DNA of 64,000 bases from Rhodocyclus gracilis (lineage in GTDB: Bacteria; Pseudomonadota; Gammaproteobacteria; Burkholderiales; Rhodocyclaceae), in assembly GCF_009617575.1 (NCBI RefSeq), contig NZ_WIXJ01000001.1:620001-684000 (forward strand). The letters are read 5' to 3'. Made by a program: the position numbers and the translations under genes. This document shows positions 47,386-59,376 of this stretch, one piece after another. How positions within the stretch are numbered: position 1 is the first letter of the stretch; the number at the start of each line of letters is the position of its first letter. The notes under the pieces are model-generated. The model did no database searches and was not told where the DNA came from. It saw nothing but the letters and a program-made list of their open reading frames with translations.

Positions 47386-47772
47386 ATGCAAGCCCCGATG
47401 ATTCTGCCCTGGATTGCCCACCGCGCCGGTATCGGCGAGGCGCTGGCACTCAAGCTCTGGCGCCGCGCAGTCGGCGAAGCCGAGCAAATGAGCGTCGGCA
47501 GCGATCGCGCCGAGTATTACCGGCTGGCAGTTGAACGCTTTATCGATCTCGCCGACAGCGAGGCCGACGGCTCACTCGCCCGTAGCGTCGGCAGCGCACA
47601 CGCCGCGCCGCGCACACTCAGCCTCGCCTGGGTGTGGCGCCACCAGACGCGCATGTCCTACCTGGGACTTGTTGCCGCCAAGAGCGCGTGCACGCTCTGG
47701 CAGCAGCAGTGGGCCGCCTGTATCCCCACTTGCATCCCCGCCAGCCGCGCGGCCGAGAAGCGCGCCGCCTGA
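47386..47772 (+). CDS. Hypothetical protein
   Basis: A 128-residue protein starting at ATG 47386 with AAGGA 8 bases upstream. It is helical, with a Trp-rich middle (ALALKLWRRAVGEAE, LAWVWRHQTRMSYLG) and three cysteines near the C terminus. No signal peptide and no family that I recognise. It is monocistronic, between uvrD (divergent) and leuS. The good ribosome site is the main support that it is real. Confidence 0.6.
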   Translation: MQAPMILPWIAHRAGIGEALALKLWRRAVGEAEQMSVGSDRAEYYRLAVERFIDLADSEADGSLARSVGSAHAAPRTLSLAWVWRHQTRMSYLGLVAAKSACTLWQQQWAACIPTCIPASRAAEKRAA

Positions 47773-47838
47773 GCGCGCCAGCCAACGAGGCGGCATGCGC
47801 CGCAAGGCACGGCGCAGAATTTATCGGGGACGAACGCG

Positions 47839-47844
47839 TATAAT
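47839..47844 (+). promoter_or_regulatory. Probable -10 box upstream of leuS
   Basis: A perfect TATAAT with no good -35 at 16-18 bases. If used, the leuS leader would be about 170 bases and contains a GAGTG/CACTC hairpin near 47888 and a CGACGCGTCG palindrome near 47918. Confidence 0.4.
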
Positions 47845-47969
47845 CGGCGCCTTTGGCGACATCTGCAGCCGCCTCGTCACGCGCGAGTGCTTTCACTCAT
47901 GTCGGGGCGCTCGCCTCGACGCGTCGCCGCATGACGAGACACCGCCGTCAGCCTGACCGACGGAAGTAG

Positions 47970-50657
<2,688 letters not shown>

Positions 50658-50674
50658 CCCGAAAGAGCCTCCCG

Positions 50675-51190
50675 ATGCGCGTCCGTACGCTGGCGGCCAC
50701 CGCCTTCCTCATCGCCGCGACCCTGCTCGCCGGCTGTGGCTTCCAGCTGCGCGGCGCCTACACGCTGCCTTACGAGAGCCTCTATCTGGCGCTGCCCGAC
50801 TATTCGGAGCTGGGCGCCGGGCTCAAGCGCACCATCCGCGCCTCGGGTGCGACGCGTCTGACCGACACGCCGGAAGACGCCGAGGCCATCTTCCAGCCGA
50901 CCGGCGAATTCCGCGAAAAGGTGATCCTCTCGCTCTCCGGCTCCGGTCGCGTGCGCGAAGTTCGCCTGCGCTACCGCTTCAACTTCCGCGTCGTCGACAT
51001 CAAGGGACGCAACCTCGTGCCGCCCGGCGAGATCGAAATGACGCGCGACATGAGCTACGACGACTCCAACGTCCTTTCCAAGGACCAGGAAGAAGTCCTC
51101 CTCTGGCGCGACATGCAAAACGACATGGTGCAACAGATGATGCGCCGCCTCGCCGCCGTCAAGCCGCAGCCGGCCAACACGTTCGACTGA
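50675..51190 (+). CDS. lptE: LPS-assembly lipoprotein LptE
   Basis: A 171-residue outer-membrane lipoprotein that plugs LptD for lipopolysaccharide insertion. The signal ends in the lipobox LLAGC (Cys22), followed by GFQLRGAYTLPYESLYLA, the family start. Its place between leuS and holA confirms the assignment. Confidence 0.95.
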   Translation: MRVRTLAATAFLIAATLLAGCGFQLRGAYTLPYESLYLALPDYSELGAGLKRTIRASGATRLTDTPEDAEAIFQPTGEFREKVILSLSGSGRVREVRLRYRFNFRVVDIKGRNLVPPGEIEMTRDMSYDDSNVLSKDQEEVLLWRDMQNDMVQQMMRRLAAVKPQPANTFD

Positions 51191-51222
51191 GCAAGCACGC
51201 CCCCCCTGACGAAACACGGCCC

Positions 51223-52242
51223 ATGCAAATCCCCGGAGAACGGCTGGCAACGCACCTCACGGGCGAGTTGCGCCCGCTGTACGTCGTTTATGGTGACGAC
51301 CCTCTGCTCGTCATCGAAGCCTCGGACGCCATCCGCGCCGCCGCGCGCCGGCAAGGCTTCGACGAACGCACCGTGCTGACGGCGCTCGCCGGCTTCAACT
51401 GGACGCAACTGCATCACGCGGCGGGTGCGCGCTCGCTCTTCGGCGGACGCACGCTGATCGAACTGCGCATCCCCAACGGTAAGCCGGGCCGCGAGGGCGG
51501 TGCCGCGCTACAAGACTACGCCAAGCATCCCTCGCCGGACGCCCTGCTGCTGGTGACACTGCCCGAACTCGACTGGAAGGACGAAAAAGCCGCCTGGCTG
51601 ACCGCCCTCGGCAACGCCGGCGCCGTCGTCAAACTCAACGCGCCCAAGCTCGCCGACCTGCCCGCCTGGATCGCCGCGCGTCTGCGCCGGCAAGGCCAGA
51701 GCGCCGACGCCGAGGGACTCGCCTTCATCGCCGAACGCGTCGAAGGCAATCTACTGGCCGCGCATCAGGAAATCCAGAAACTCGCCCTGCTACATCCGCC
51801 CGGCGCGCTCACTCGCGAGGCGATTCGTGAGGCTGTCCTCGATGTGGCGCGCTACGACCTCGATGCGCTGCGCGACGCCATGCTTGCGGGCGATGTCGCG
51901 CGCTTTACGCGCACTCTCGATGGCCTGCGCCAGGAGGGCGAAGCGCCGCCCCTCGTTCTCTGGGCACTAACGGAAGAAATACGCGCCCTCGCGCAGATTC
52001 ACAGCGGGCTCGCCAATGGGCAGACGCTCGATGGACTGCTCCGCGACGCCCGCGTCTGGGGCGCACGACAAGGGCTGATCAAGCAGGCGCTACGCCGCGT
52101 TGGCGCGACGGGCGCAGCCGCCTGTCTGACGCATGCCGCGCGTATCGACCGCCTGATCAAGGGTATTGGCAACGGCAATCTGTGGGACGAATTCCTGCGC
52201 CTGGGCCTGCTGGTCGCCGCCCCGGCCACCGCCAGACGCTAA
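51223..52242 (+). CDS. holA: DNA polymerase III delta subunit
   Basis: A 339-residue clamp-loader subunit that opens the beta clamp. PLYVVYGDDPLLVIEASDAIRAAA at the N terminus, RTLIELRIPNGKPG and the LLAAHQEIQKLALL helix are family features. No Walker A, as expected for delta. Last gene of leuS-lptE-holA, 32 bp after lptE. Confidence 0.95.
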   Translation: MQIPGERLATHLTGELRPLYVVYGDDPLLVIEASDAIRAAARRQGFDERTVLTALAGFNWTQLHHAAGARSLFGGRTLIELRIPNGKPGREGGAALQDYAKHPSPDALLLVTLPELDWKDEKAAWLTALGNAGAVVKLNAPKLADLPAWIAARLRRQGQSADAEGLAFIAERVEGNLLAAHQEIQKLALLHPPGALTREAIREAVLDVARYDLDALRDAMLAGDVARFTRTLDGLRQEGEAPPLVLWALTEEIRALAQIHSGLANGQTLDGLLRDARVWGARQGLIKQALRRVGATGAAACLTHAARIDRLIKGIGNGNLWDEFLRLGLLVAAPATARR

Positions 52243-52247
52243 AACGC

Positions 52248-52277
52248 AAAAAGGGCCAGTCGCCCGGCGACTGACCC
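52248..52277 (-). terminator. Rho-independent terminator of the Cys-rich gene
   Basis: GGGCCAGTCGCC and GGCGACTGACCC (52253-52277) form a near-perfect stem. On the minus strand it is followed by TTTTT (A run at 52248-52252), 23 bp after the stop of the minus-strand Cys-rich gene. It supports real transcription of that gene and may slow holA readthrough from the other side. Confidence 0.8.
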
Positions 52278-52299
52278 GCATGAGTGTTTTCCGCTGACG

Positions 52300-52626
52300 C
52301 TAGGAAGAACGATCTGCAGAAAGCGGCGGCACAGCGACAGAGGCATCGTTGGCGACAGGAATATCGGTCGCACGCCCGGACTGCGCGGCAACGACCTCAC
52401 CTTCGGAGGTATCCGGCGCCAGGCATTCCCAGGCGCACTCGCGACCATCGACACCACGGACATCCTGCGTGCTGGCGCAGCCCGACTCGCGCACCAGGCA
52501 CTCGCCGGTGCAATGCTCGTCGACCACCACTACCCGCATTTCGGTATCCACTTTGCGCTCACCGTCCCAGAAGCTGCATGTTGCGCACACTTTTACTTCA
52601 GTGGGCAGAATGAGTTTACGTTGCAT
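52300..52626 (-). CDS. Small cysteine-rich hypothetical protein
   Basis: A 108-residue protein with seven cysteines in its first 68 residues: Cys14/Cys17 (CATC), Cys39/Cys43, Cys50, Cys64/Cys68. The pairs suggest metal or Fe-S binding, or disulfides. The last 35 residues are low complexity. No signal peptide. Its own terminator follows it and the codon use is normal for the genome. I do not recognise the family. Confidence 0.65.
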   Translation of the reverse strand: MQRKLILPTEVKVCATCSFWDGERKVDTEMRVVVVDEHCTGECLVRESGCASTQDVRGVDGRECAWECLAPDTSEGEVVAAQSGRATDIPVANDASVAVPPLSADRSS

Positions 52627-52838
52627 GGATGATTAACCGTATCTTGTTCGCATTGCTATGAACGTCGGAGTGTAAACTTTTTGCTTGGTTCCGTAAGGTT
52701 TTTCTACGCTCGCTGACAGGCCGCGACAACCGCCACCGCAGGCCCGCTGAGCGACGGTTCACAGGACAGCCACAAGCACCGATAATCAGACACTTGCCGC
52801 ACGATCTTCGCCACACTCCTACCGTCAAAGAAAATTAC

Positions 52839-54095
52839 ATGGATATTGAGCACTACATGCAGAGCGTCGGCCAGCGCGCCCGCGCCGCGTCGCGCGCCAT
52901 GGCTCGCGCCGATAGCGGCGCCAAAAACACTGCGCTGAAGGCCATCGCCGCCGCCCTCCGTCGCGAATCAGCCGCGCTGCTCGCTGCCAACGCGGAGGAT
53001 GTCGCCGCCGCGCGTGCCGCCGGACTGGAGCCGGCAATGCTTGACCGCCTGACACTCACCGCCCAGGGTGTCGCCAAGATGGCCGAAGGCGTCGAACAAG
53101 TCGCAACACTCGCCGACCCGATCGGTGAAATCAATGACATGAAATACCGCCCGAGCGGCATCCAGGTCGGCCGCATGCGCGTGCCGCTCGGCGTCATCGG
53201 CATCATTTACGAGGCGCGGCCGAACGTCACCGCCGACGCCGCGGCGCTCTGCCTGAAGTCGGGCAACGCCGCGATCCTACGCGGCGGCTCGGAAGCGATC
53301 CGCTGCAACCGCGCCATCGCCGCGCTGGTGCAGGAAGGACTCGCTGCCGCCGGGCTGCCGGCCGACGCCGTGCAGGTGATCGACACCACCGACCGCGCCG
53401 CCGTCGGCCACCTGATCACCATGCGCGAGTACGTCGACGTGATCGTCCCGCGCGGTGGCAAGGGGCTGATTTCGCGCCTCTTGGCCGAAGCGCGCGTGCC
53501 GATGATCCAGCACCTCGACGGCAACTGCCACGTCTACCTCGAAGAGGAAGCCGACCCGAACAAGGCGCTGAAAATCATCGAGAACGCCAAGACGCAGCGC
53601 TACGGCACCTGCAACACCACCGAATCGCTGCTCGTCGACCGCTCGGTCGCCGCCATGCTGCTGCCGCCGATTGCGCAGATGCTGACGCACAAGGGCGTCG
53701 AGATCCGCGGCTGCGCCGAAACCTGCGCGCTGGTCGCCAATGCTGTGCCGGCAAGCGAGGACGACTACTACGCCGAATTCCTGGCACCGGTCATCTCGCT
53801 CAAGGTCGTCGCCGACATCGACGAGGCGATCGCACACATCAACCAGTATTCGTCGCATCACACCGACGCCATCGTCACCGACAACCATCCGAAGGCCATG
53901 CGCTTTTTGCGCGAAGTCGACTCGGCGTCGGTGATGATCAACGCGTCGACGCGCTTCGCCGACGGTTTCGAATACGGTCTCGGCGCCGAAATCGGCATCT
54001 CGACCGACAAGATTCACGCACGCGGCCCGGTCGGCCTGAACGGTCTGACCTGCGAGAAGTGGATCGTCCTCGGCGACGGCCACGTGCGCGCCTGA
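52839..54095 (+). CDS. proA: Gamma-glutamyl phosphate reductase
   Basis: A 418-residue NADPH enzyme of proline synthesis (E. coli ProA 417). The aldehyde-dehydrogenase fold holds the catalytic Cys in [23 protein letters not shown] and [14 protein letters not shown] are family signatures. ATG 52839 is chosen from two nearby ATGs (the other at 52857). proB is not adjacent. A GAGCCG/CGGCTC hairpin lies 23 bp after the stop. Confidence 0.97.
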   Translation: MDIEHYMQSVGQRARAASRAMARADSGAKNTALKAIAAALRRESAALLAANAEDVAAARAAGLEPAMLDRLTLTAQGVAKMAEGVEQVATLADPIGEINDMKYRPSGIQVGRMRVPLGVIGIIYEARPNVTADAAALCLKSGNAAILRGGSEAIRCNRAIAALVQEGLAAAGLPADAVQVIDTTDRAAVGHLITMREYVDVIVPRGGKGLISRLLAEARVPMIQHLDGNCHVYLEEEADPNKALKIIENAKTQRYGTCNTTESLLVDRSVAAMLLPPIAQMLTHKGVEIRGCAETCALVANAVPASEDDYYAEFLAPVISLKVVADIDEAIAHINQYSSHHTDAIVTDNHPKAMRFLREVDSASVMINASTRFADGFEYGLGAEIGISTDKIHARGPVGLNGLTCEKWIVLGDGHVRA

Positions 54096-54161
54096 GCCGC
54101 CCATCACACCACCTAAAGAGCCGCACAGACGGCTCACCACTCAACCAAAGGAGACACCCTG

Positions 54162-54755
54162 ATGAACCGCCTGCGTTCCCTGCTCGCTGCCTGCTCTTTC
54201 GGAGTACTGACACTGTTGACCTTGCCGACGGCGCACGCCGTCGAAGCCGGCGGCATCAATTTTGACGACCGCGCCCGCGTGGGCAACAGCGACCTCGTTG
54301 CCAACGGTGCCGGCATGCGCAAGAAGCTCTTCATCAAGGTGTACGCGATGGCGCTCTATCTGCCGGCGCGGCAGAGCGACGGCGACGCCGTGCTGGCCTC
54401 GCACGGCGCCAAGCGCATCACGGTGCAGATGTTGCGTGATGTCACCGCGCAGCAATTCGTCGACGCGCTCAACGAAGGCATTGCCGAAAACCATACCCCG
54501 GCCGAACTCGCCGCCCTGAAAGACCGCGCCCGACAATTCGCCGACGCCATGCTGTCGGTCGGCGAGGCGAAAAGCGGTACGGTCGTCCAGCTGGACTGGC
54601 TACCCGAAAGCGGCACGCGCCTGACGATCAACGGCCAGACGCGTGGCCGCGACATCGCCGGCGAAGACTTCTACACCGCCTTGCTGAAAATATGGATCGG
54701 CCACAAGCCGATTCAGGACGAACTCAAGCAAGCGCTGCTCGGGCGCACACGCTGA
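54162..54755 (+). CDS. Exported chalcone-isomerase-like protein
   Basis: A 197-residue protein with a signal peptide (LLAACSFGVLTLLTLPTAHA). The mature part matches the bacterial chalcone isomerase-like family: GAGMRKKLFIKVYAMALYLP, then TVQMLRDVTAQQFVDALNEG. Bacterial members are periplasmic; their role is unknown and they are probably not flavonoid enzymes. GGAG lies upstream of ATG 54162. Confidence 0.88.
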   Translation: MNRLRSLLAACSFGVLTLLTLPTAHAVEAGGINFDDRARVGNSDLVANGAGMRKKLFIKVYAMALYLPARQSDGDAVLASHGAKRITVQMLRDVTAQQFVDALNEGIAENHTPAELAALKDRARQFADAMLSVGEAKSGTVVQLDWLPESGTRLTINGQTRGRDIAGEDFYTALLKIWIGHKPIQDELKQALLGRTR

Positions 54756-54783
54756 CGTCGCACACAACACGTAGGCTTCTCAG

Positions 54784-55305
54784 ATGCCGCACGCCCCGCT
54801 GCCCTTCCACGCCATTGTTCCCGCCGAGTGCTTCTGGCTCGGCCTGCGCTGCGCACAGTTGCCCGACGCCGACGGCCAGCCCGGCCGCCCGGCGCTGGTT
54901 GGCGTTCACTTTCTCGACGCCCCCCGTGCATACGTGACGGCGCCTGCCGCCTGCGCCGATCTGGCCGCCGAGAGTGCGCGTCAGCTCAAGGCCTGGCTCG
55001 CCGATCCGCGTGTGCGCTTCGACCTGCCGCTGGCACCGCGCGGCACGCCGTTTCAGCACCGCGTCTGGGCCACCATCGCCGCCATTCCGCGGGGCGACAC
55101 GCGCACCTATGGCGCCGTCGCCAGCGAACTGCACAGCGCGGCGCGGGCGGTGGGGCAGGCCTGCGGCGCCAATCCGCTGCCGATCATCGTGCCGTGCCAC
55201 CGCGTCATCGCCGCCAACGGGGGGCTTGGGGGGTTCGCCCGCGCAGAAGGCGGTTTCCTGCTCGACGTCAAACGCTGGCTCTTGCAGCATGAGCACCAAG
55301 GCTGA
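54784..55305 (+). CDS. ogt: Methylated-DNA-protein cysteine methyltransferase
   Basis: A 173-residue suicide DNA-repair protein removing alkyl groups from O6-alkylguanine. The acceptor Cys is in the IIVPCHRVIAANGGLGGFA block, and TPFQHRVWATIAAIPRGDTRTYG is the DNA-binding helix-turn-helix. No AraC-like Ada domain, so Ogt type. Its end overlaps the xerD start by 17 bp. Confidence 0.95.
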   Translation: MPHAPLPFHAIVPAECFWLGLRCAQLPDADGQPGRPALVGVHFLDAPRAYVTAPAACADLAAESARQLKAWLADPRVRFDLPLAPRGTPFQHRVWATIAAIPRGDTRTYGAVASELHSAARAVGQACGANPLPIIVPCHRVIAANGGLGGFARAEGGFLLDVKRWLLQHEHQG

Positions 55306-56251
55306 CCCGGACGCGTCGACGCCCTCGCCGGCGGACCGCGAAGAGATCGACGCATTTTGCGATGCCTTGTGGCTCGAAGACGGCCTCGCCCGCGCCTCGC
55401 TGGCGAGCTATCGCAGCGACCTGCAACAACTGGCGCTGTGGCTTGCCCGCAGTGACGAAACGCCCGCAGCGAAGGAGCGCAGCACGCGCGCGTTGCTGCC
55501 GCAAGCCGATGCAGCCCGCCTGACGCGCTTCGTCGCCGATCTCTCGCACCGCGTCGCCCCCGCCTCGCAAGCGCGCTACGTCTCCAGCCTGCGCCGCTAC
55601 TACCGCTTTCTCCTCGCCCGTGGCCGCATCGGCGAGGACCCGACACTCCAGATCACGCAACCGCTGAAACCCGGACGACTACCGAAAGCCATCAGCGAAA
55701 CGCAGGTCGATGCCCTGCTCGGCGCGCCCGACGTCGACACCCCCCTCGGCCTGCGCGACCGCGCCATGATCGAGACAATCTACGCCAGCGGACTGCGCGT
55801 CTCCGAACTCGTCGGGCTGACGCTGAACGAGGTGAGTTTCGACATGGGCGTCGTGCGAATTTTCGGCAAAGGCGCCAAAGAACGCCTGGCGCCGCTCGGC
55901 GAACAGGCCGTCGACTGGCTGCGCCGCTATCTCGCCGAAGCGCGCCCCGACATCCTCAACGGCCAACGCAGCAACGCCCTCTTCGTCACCGCGCGGGGCG
56001 GCGCCATGACCCGTCAGCAGTTCTGGAACCTGATCAAGCGCTACGCCCGCATTGCCGGCATCGCCGAAGAGCGACTGTCGCCGCACGTCCTGCGCCACGC
56101 CTTCGCCACGCACCTGCTCAATCACGGCGCCGATCTGCGCGTCGTGCAACTCCTCCTCGGCCACGCCGATATTTCGACCACGCAGATTTACACGCACATT
56201 GCCAGCGAGCGACTGAAGTCGCTGCACGCCAAACATCACCCGCGCGGCTAA
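55289..56251 (+). CDS. xerD: Tyrosine recombinase XerD
   Basis: A 320-residue recombinase resolving chromosome dimers at dif with XerC. The N-terminal SAM-like domain (about 20-125) is followed by the catalytic domain with Arg in SGLRVSELVGL, HVLRHAFATH (His-x-x-Arg), LGHADISTTQIYTH (His and the nucleophile Tyr). The FGKGAKERLAPLG block and place next to ogt fit XerD. ATG 55289 lies inside the end of ogt, a coupled start. Confidence 0.94.
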   Translation: MSTKADPDASTPSPADREEIDAFCDALWLEDGLARASLASYRSDLQQLALWLARSDETPAAKERSTRALLPQADAARLTRFVADLSHRVAPASQARYVSSLRRYYRFLLARGRIGEDPTLQITQPLKPGRLPKAISETQVDALLGAPDVDTPLGLRDRAMIETIYASGLRVSELVGLTLNEVSFDMGVVRIFGKGAKERLAPLGEQAVDWLRRYLAEARPDILNGQRSNALFVTARGGAMTRQQFWNLIKRYARIAGIAEERLSPHVLRHAFATHLLNHGADLRVVQLLLGHADISTTQIYTHIASERLKSLHAKHHPRG

Positions 56252-56278
56252 GGCGAATCCCCAGACGCACAGCAAACC

Positions 56279-56767
56279 ATGAAGAAAGAACACGTTTCCG
56301 AAACACCCGCGACGCAATTCCTGCATCGCCAGGGTATCGAGTTCTCCAGCCACATCTACGCCTACGAAGCGCACGGCGGCACCCGCGTCTCGGCACGCGA
56401 ACTGGGCGTCGACGAGCACTGCGTCGTCAAGACACTGGTCATGGAAGACGAACACGGCAAACCGCTGATCGTCCTGATGCACGGCGACTGCAAAGTCTCG
56501 ACGAAAGAACTTGCCCGCCAGATCGCCCGCAAAAAGATCGAGCCCTGCGCCCCCGAGGTCGCGCAGCGCCACAGTGGCTATTTGGTCGGCGGCACCAGTC
56601 CTTTCGGTACCAAGAAAGCGATGCCGGTATTCGTCGAACGCAGCATCCTCGATTTGCCGCAGATCTACATCAACGGCGGCAAACGCGGCTTTCTCGTCTG
56701 CCTCGCGCCGGAGGTACTGACGCGCGTCCTCGCCGCAACGCCAGTCGACGCGGCACTACGCGACTGA
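56279..56767 (+). CDS. ybaK: Cys-tRNA(Pro)/Cys-tRNA(Cys) deacylase YbaK
   Basis: A 162-residue trans-editing factor that removes cysteine from mischarged tRNA-Pro. VKTLVMEDEHGKPLIVLMHGD includes the conserved Lys, and GYLVGGTSPFGTKKAMPVFVE is the substrate-binding GxxP-type signature. 27 bp after xerD, probably co-transcribed. Confidence 0.93.
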   Translation: MKKEHVSETPATQFLHRQGIEFSSHIYAYEAHGGTRVSARELGVDEHCVVKTLVMEDEHGKPLIVLMHGDCKVSTKELARQIARKKIEPCAPEVAQRHSGYLVGGTSPFGTKKAMPVFVERSILDLPQIYINGGKRGFLVCLAPEVLTRVLAATPVDAALRD

Positions 56768-56797
56768 GCCGCCTGAACAGCGCCAGCCGCCTGGCCG

Positions 56798-57154
56798 CTA
56801 GACGCGGGCGCCGCGCTCAATGACGACGCCGACGCGCCGCACGCCCCGGATGACGCCCTGCTTGGCGATGGCGACGCGCACCCAGCCCGCGCCAAAATCT
56901 TCGAGGAGGAGCGTGGCGATGTATTCGGCGAGCTTTTCCAGGAGATTGAAGCGACGCTCGGCCAGTTCCTGACGCAAGCGGGCGACGACCGTTGCGTAGT
57001 CGATGGTGTCGCCGATATCGTCGCTGGCACCGGCACTCGCCGTCGAGACGCCGATCTGCAAGGACAACTCGATGGTCTGAGCCATCGCTTTTTCGCGCGG
57101 ATAAATGCCGATGTGGGCGGCGAGCCTGAGCTCTTCGATGAAAATGATGTCCAT
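56798..57154 (-). CDS. folB: Dihydroneopterin aldolase
   Basis: A 118-residue enzyme of folate synthesis. IFIEELRLAAHIGIYPREKAMAQ carries the conserved Glu and Tyr/Lys region, and the DTIDYATV and FNLLEKLAEYIA blocks match. It is divergent from plsY across 147 bp and shares a mirrored leader motif with it. Functionally linked to folA and thyA of this window through folate. Confidence 0.94.
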   Translation of the reverse strand: MDIIFIEELRLAAHIGIYPREKAMAQTIELSLQIGVSTASAGASDDIGDTIDYATVVARLRQELAERRFNLLEKLAEYIATLLLEDFGAGWVRVAIAKQGVIRGVRRVGVVIERGARV

Positions 57155-57169
57155 GCAGCGGGGCGGCGG

Positions 57170-57287
57170 AGAGGTTAGAATCGCGGGCCGACCGATGCTG
57201 TCGTCGTGCCTGCGCGTAGCGCCGGAGGCGGCGCCAGCCGTGGCGCACCGCCCTGCGATGCGCCAGCAAGGTCGCCATTCTAACCTC
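57170..57287. promoter_or_regulatory. Mirror-image leader motif shared by folB and plsY
   Basis: The 12-mer ATTCTAACCTCT lies 15 bases before the folB ATG (minus strand, about 57170-57181) and 13 bases before the plsY ATG (plus strand, about 57276-57287). The two copies, with CGC just upstream in both, form an inverted repeat across the divergent intergenic region. Confidence 0.6.
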
Positions 57288-57301
57288 TAAGCCAGAGTCG
57301 C

Positions 57302-57943
57302 ATGCCCGCCGAACTGACCGCACCGCTTGCCACCTTCCAAAGCCTGACGCCACCGGACGCCCTCGCCCTCGTCGCCGCCTATCTGCTCGGTTCGGTACCT
57401 TTCGCAGTCATCAGCAGCCGCCTCTTCGGCCTCGCCGACCCGCGCACCTACGGCTCGGGCAACCCCGGCGCCACCAACGTCCTGCGCAGCGGCAACAAGG
57501 CAGCGGCCATCCTCACGCTGCTTGGCGACGCCCTCAAAGGCTGGTTCGCCGTCTGGCTGGCGGCATACTCCGGCGCGACGCCACTGCTCGTCGGACTCAT
57601 CATGCTGGCAGTCTTCTTCGGCCACCTCTTCCCGATCTTCCTCAAATTCAAGGGCGGCAAAGGGGTCGCCACGGCGGCCGGCGCACTGCTGGCGGTGTCG
57701 CCCGCCATCGGACTGGCGACGCTAGGCGTCTGGCTCGGCATCGCGCTGGTCTTGCGCTATTCGTCGCTCGCTGCCATCTGCGCCGCCGTCGGCGCGCCGC
57801 TACTGACGCTTTGGCTACACGGTGCCGACGAGCTGACGATCACCGTCGGCGTCATGGCGCTGGCGCTGATCGTCAAACACCGCCACAACCTGCAACGCCT
57901 CATCGCCGGCACAGAGCCGAAAATCGGCGGCAAGAAGACCTGA
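57302..57943 (+). CDS. plsY: Glycerol-3-phosphate acyltransferase PlsY
   Basis: A 213-residue membrane enzyme using acyl-phosphate to make lysophosphatidate. Typical five-segment topology; motif 1 YLLGSVPFAVI, YGSGNPGATNVLRSGNKAAA and FPIFLKFKGGKGVATAAG are intact. Divergent from folB and convergent with tsaD, the usual neighbours of plsY in this group. Confidence 0.96.
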   Translation: MPAELTAPLATFQSLTPPDALALVAAYLLGSVPFAVISSRLFGLADPRTYGSGNPGATNVLRSGNKAAAILTLLGDALKGWFAVWLAAYSGATPLLVGLIMLAVFFGHLFPIFLKFKGGKGVATAAGALLAVSPAIGLATLGVWLGIALVLRYSSLAAICAAVGAPLLTLWLHGADELTITVGVMALALIVKHRHNLQRLIAGTEPKIGGKKT

Positions 57944-58015
57944 GCGACGGCGGTACGCTGAAGGCGCTGACGGACGGCCAGAGGCCCAACCACCAGCGGC
58001 GATAAAGCCCCGGCT

Positions 58016-59059
58016 TTACGCCACCAGATCGGCCAGCGGCCAGCGCGGCCGAATGGCAAAGCTGCCCGCCGCCTTGCCGGGCGTGCCCGCCTGCAAACGC
58101 AGGGCGCCGGCCAGGGCGATCATGGCGCCGTTGTCGGTGCAGAACTCGAACTCGGGGTAATACACCGTCGCGCCGGTCTTCTTTGCCCGGGCGTCGAGTT
58201 GCCGACGCAGTTCGCGATTGGCGCCGACGCCGCCAGCGACCACCAGTTGATCGAGGCCGGCAAGGCGCAAGGCAGCGCTGGATTTCTTCACCAGCACCTC
58301 GACAATCGCCGCCTGGAAAGCCTGCGCAATATCGGCCCGTTGCGTCTCGGCGAGTGCTGACTCTCCCCCCAGCTCGCGCACTTGAACGAGCACGGCCGTT
58401 TTCAGGCCACTGAAAGAAAAATCGAGATCGCCGGAATTGAGCATCGGGCGCGGCAAGCGAAAAACGCCCGGCGTTCCCTTTTCCGCCAAGGCCGACAAGG
58501 CTGGCCCGCCCGGATAACCAAGGCCAAGCAGTTTGGCGGTCTTATCGAAAGCCTCGCCGGCCGCATCATCGAGCGTTTCGCCCAGCAGCGTGTAACGTCC
58601 GACGCCATCGACGCGCATCAACTGCGTATGCCCACCCGACACCAGCAAAGCGACAAACGGAAAACGCGGCGGCGTGCGCGACAGTAATGGCGACAGCAGG
58701 TGACCTTCCAGGTGATGCACCGGCACGCTCGGCACACCGAGCGCCATAGCCAGCGATTCAGCAAACGCCGCGCCCACGAGCAAAGCGCCCGCGAGCCCCG
58801 GCCCCTGCGTGTAAGCGATGGCATCGATCTCGGCAAGCGAGCACCCGCTCTGCGCGAGCGCCTGCCGCAACAAGGGCGAGATGCGCCGGATGTGATCGCG
58901 CGACGCCAGTTCCGGCACGACGCCACCATAGGCTTCATGCATCGCCACCTGCGAATGCAGCGCATGCGCGAGAAGCCTGCCGCCATCGTCGGAGCGATAG
59001 AGCGCGACGCCGGTTTCGTCGCAGGAAGATTCGATGCCAAGGATAAGCATGGGCGGCAT
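58016..59059 (-). CDS. tsaD: tRNA N6-adenosine threonylcarbamoyltransferase TsaD
   Basis: A 347-residue ASKHA-fold enzyme that completes the t6A37 modification of ANN-decoding tRNAs. [15 protein letters not shown], the iron-binding [12 protein letters not shown] histidines, and [10 protein letters not shown] are present. Starts at ATG 59059 or 59050. A TAAAGCC/GGCTTTA hairpin (58003-58018) spans its stop codon. Divergent from rpsU, the classic tsaD/rpsU-dnaG-rpoD neighbourhood. Confidence 0.97.
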   Translation of the reverse strand: MPPMLILGIESSCDETGVALYRSDDGGRLLAHALHSQVAMHEAYGGVVPELASRDHIRRISPLLRQALAQSGCSLAEIDAIAYTQGPGLAGALLVGAAFAESLAMALGVPSVPVHHLEGHLLSPLLSRTPPRFPFVALLVSGGHTQLMRVDGVGRYTLLGETLDDAAGEAFDKTAKLLGLGYPGGPALSALAEKGTPGVFRLPRPMLNSGDLDFSFSGLKTAVLVQVRELGGESALAETQRADIAQAFQAAIVEVLVKKSSAALRLAGLDQLVVAGGVGANRELRRQLDARAKKTGATVYYPEFEFCTDNGAMIALAGALRLQAGTPGKAAGSFAIRPRWPLADLVA

Positions 59060-59171
59060 TCTACCGCACCCAAGCCCCCTCCCCGCCTGCCGTTGCGCGC
59101 GACGCGCCCACAGTGCGCTTCGAAATCAAAAACCCCCATTAAAAACACTGGAATTTCCGCGACGTCTTCTC

Positions 59172-59177
59172 TATAAT
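59172..59177 (+). promoter_or_regulatory. Probable -10 box of the rpsU-dnaG-rpoD operon
   Basis: A perfect TATAAT with only a weak TGGAAT-like -35 at 17 bases (59149-59154). The implied leader before rpsU is about 190 bases, non-coding and GC-rich. Confidence 0.55.
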
Positions 59178-59376
59178 GCGCGGCTCTATTGAAGCCGTTT
59201 CCTCTGACCGATCACCGCTCGCCGGCCCGGCCTGAGTTTGACGGGACTTCGCTGAGATCACCGAACCCGCCGAGCCGGCGCCATCGCCCGATCCCCGCAG
59301 CCTTCCGCTGCTGGCCGGACCCGATGGTCGAAGGTGCCGAACGGATTTGCCGGATTCTGAACCTAGGATTGAGTCA

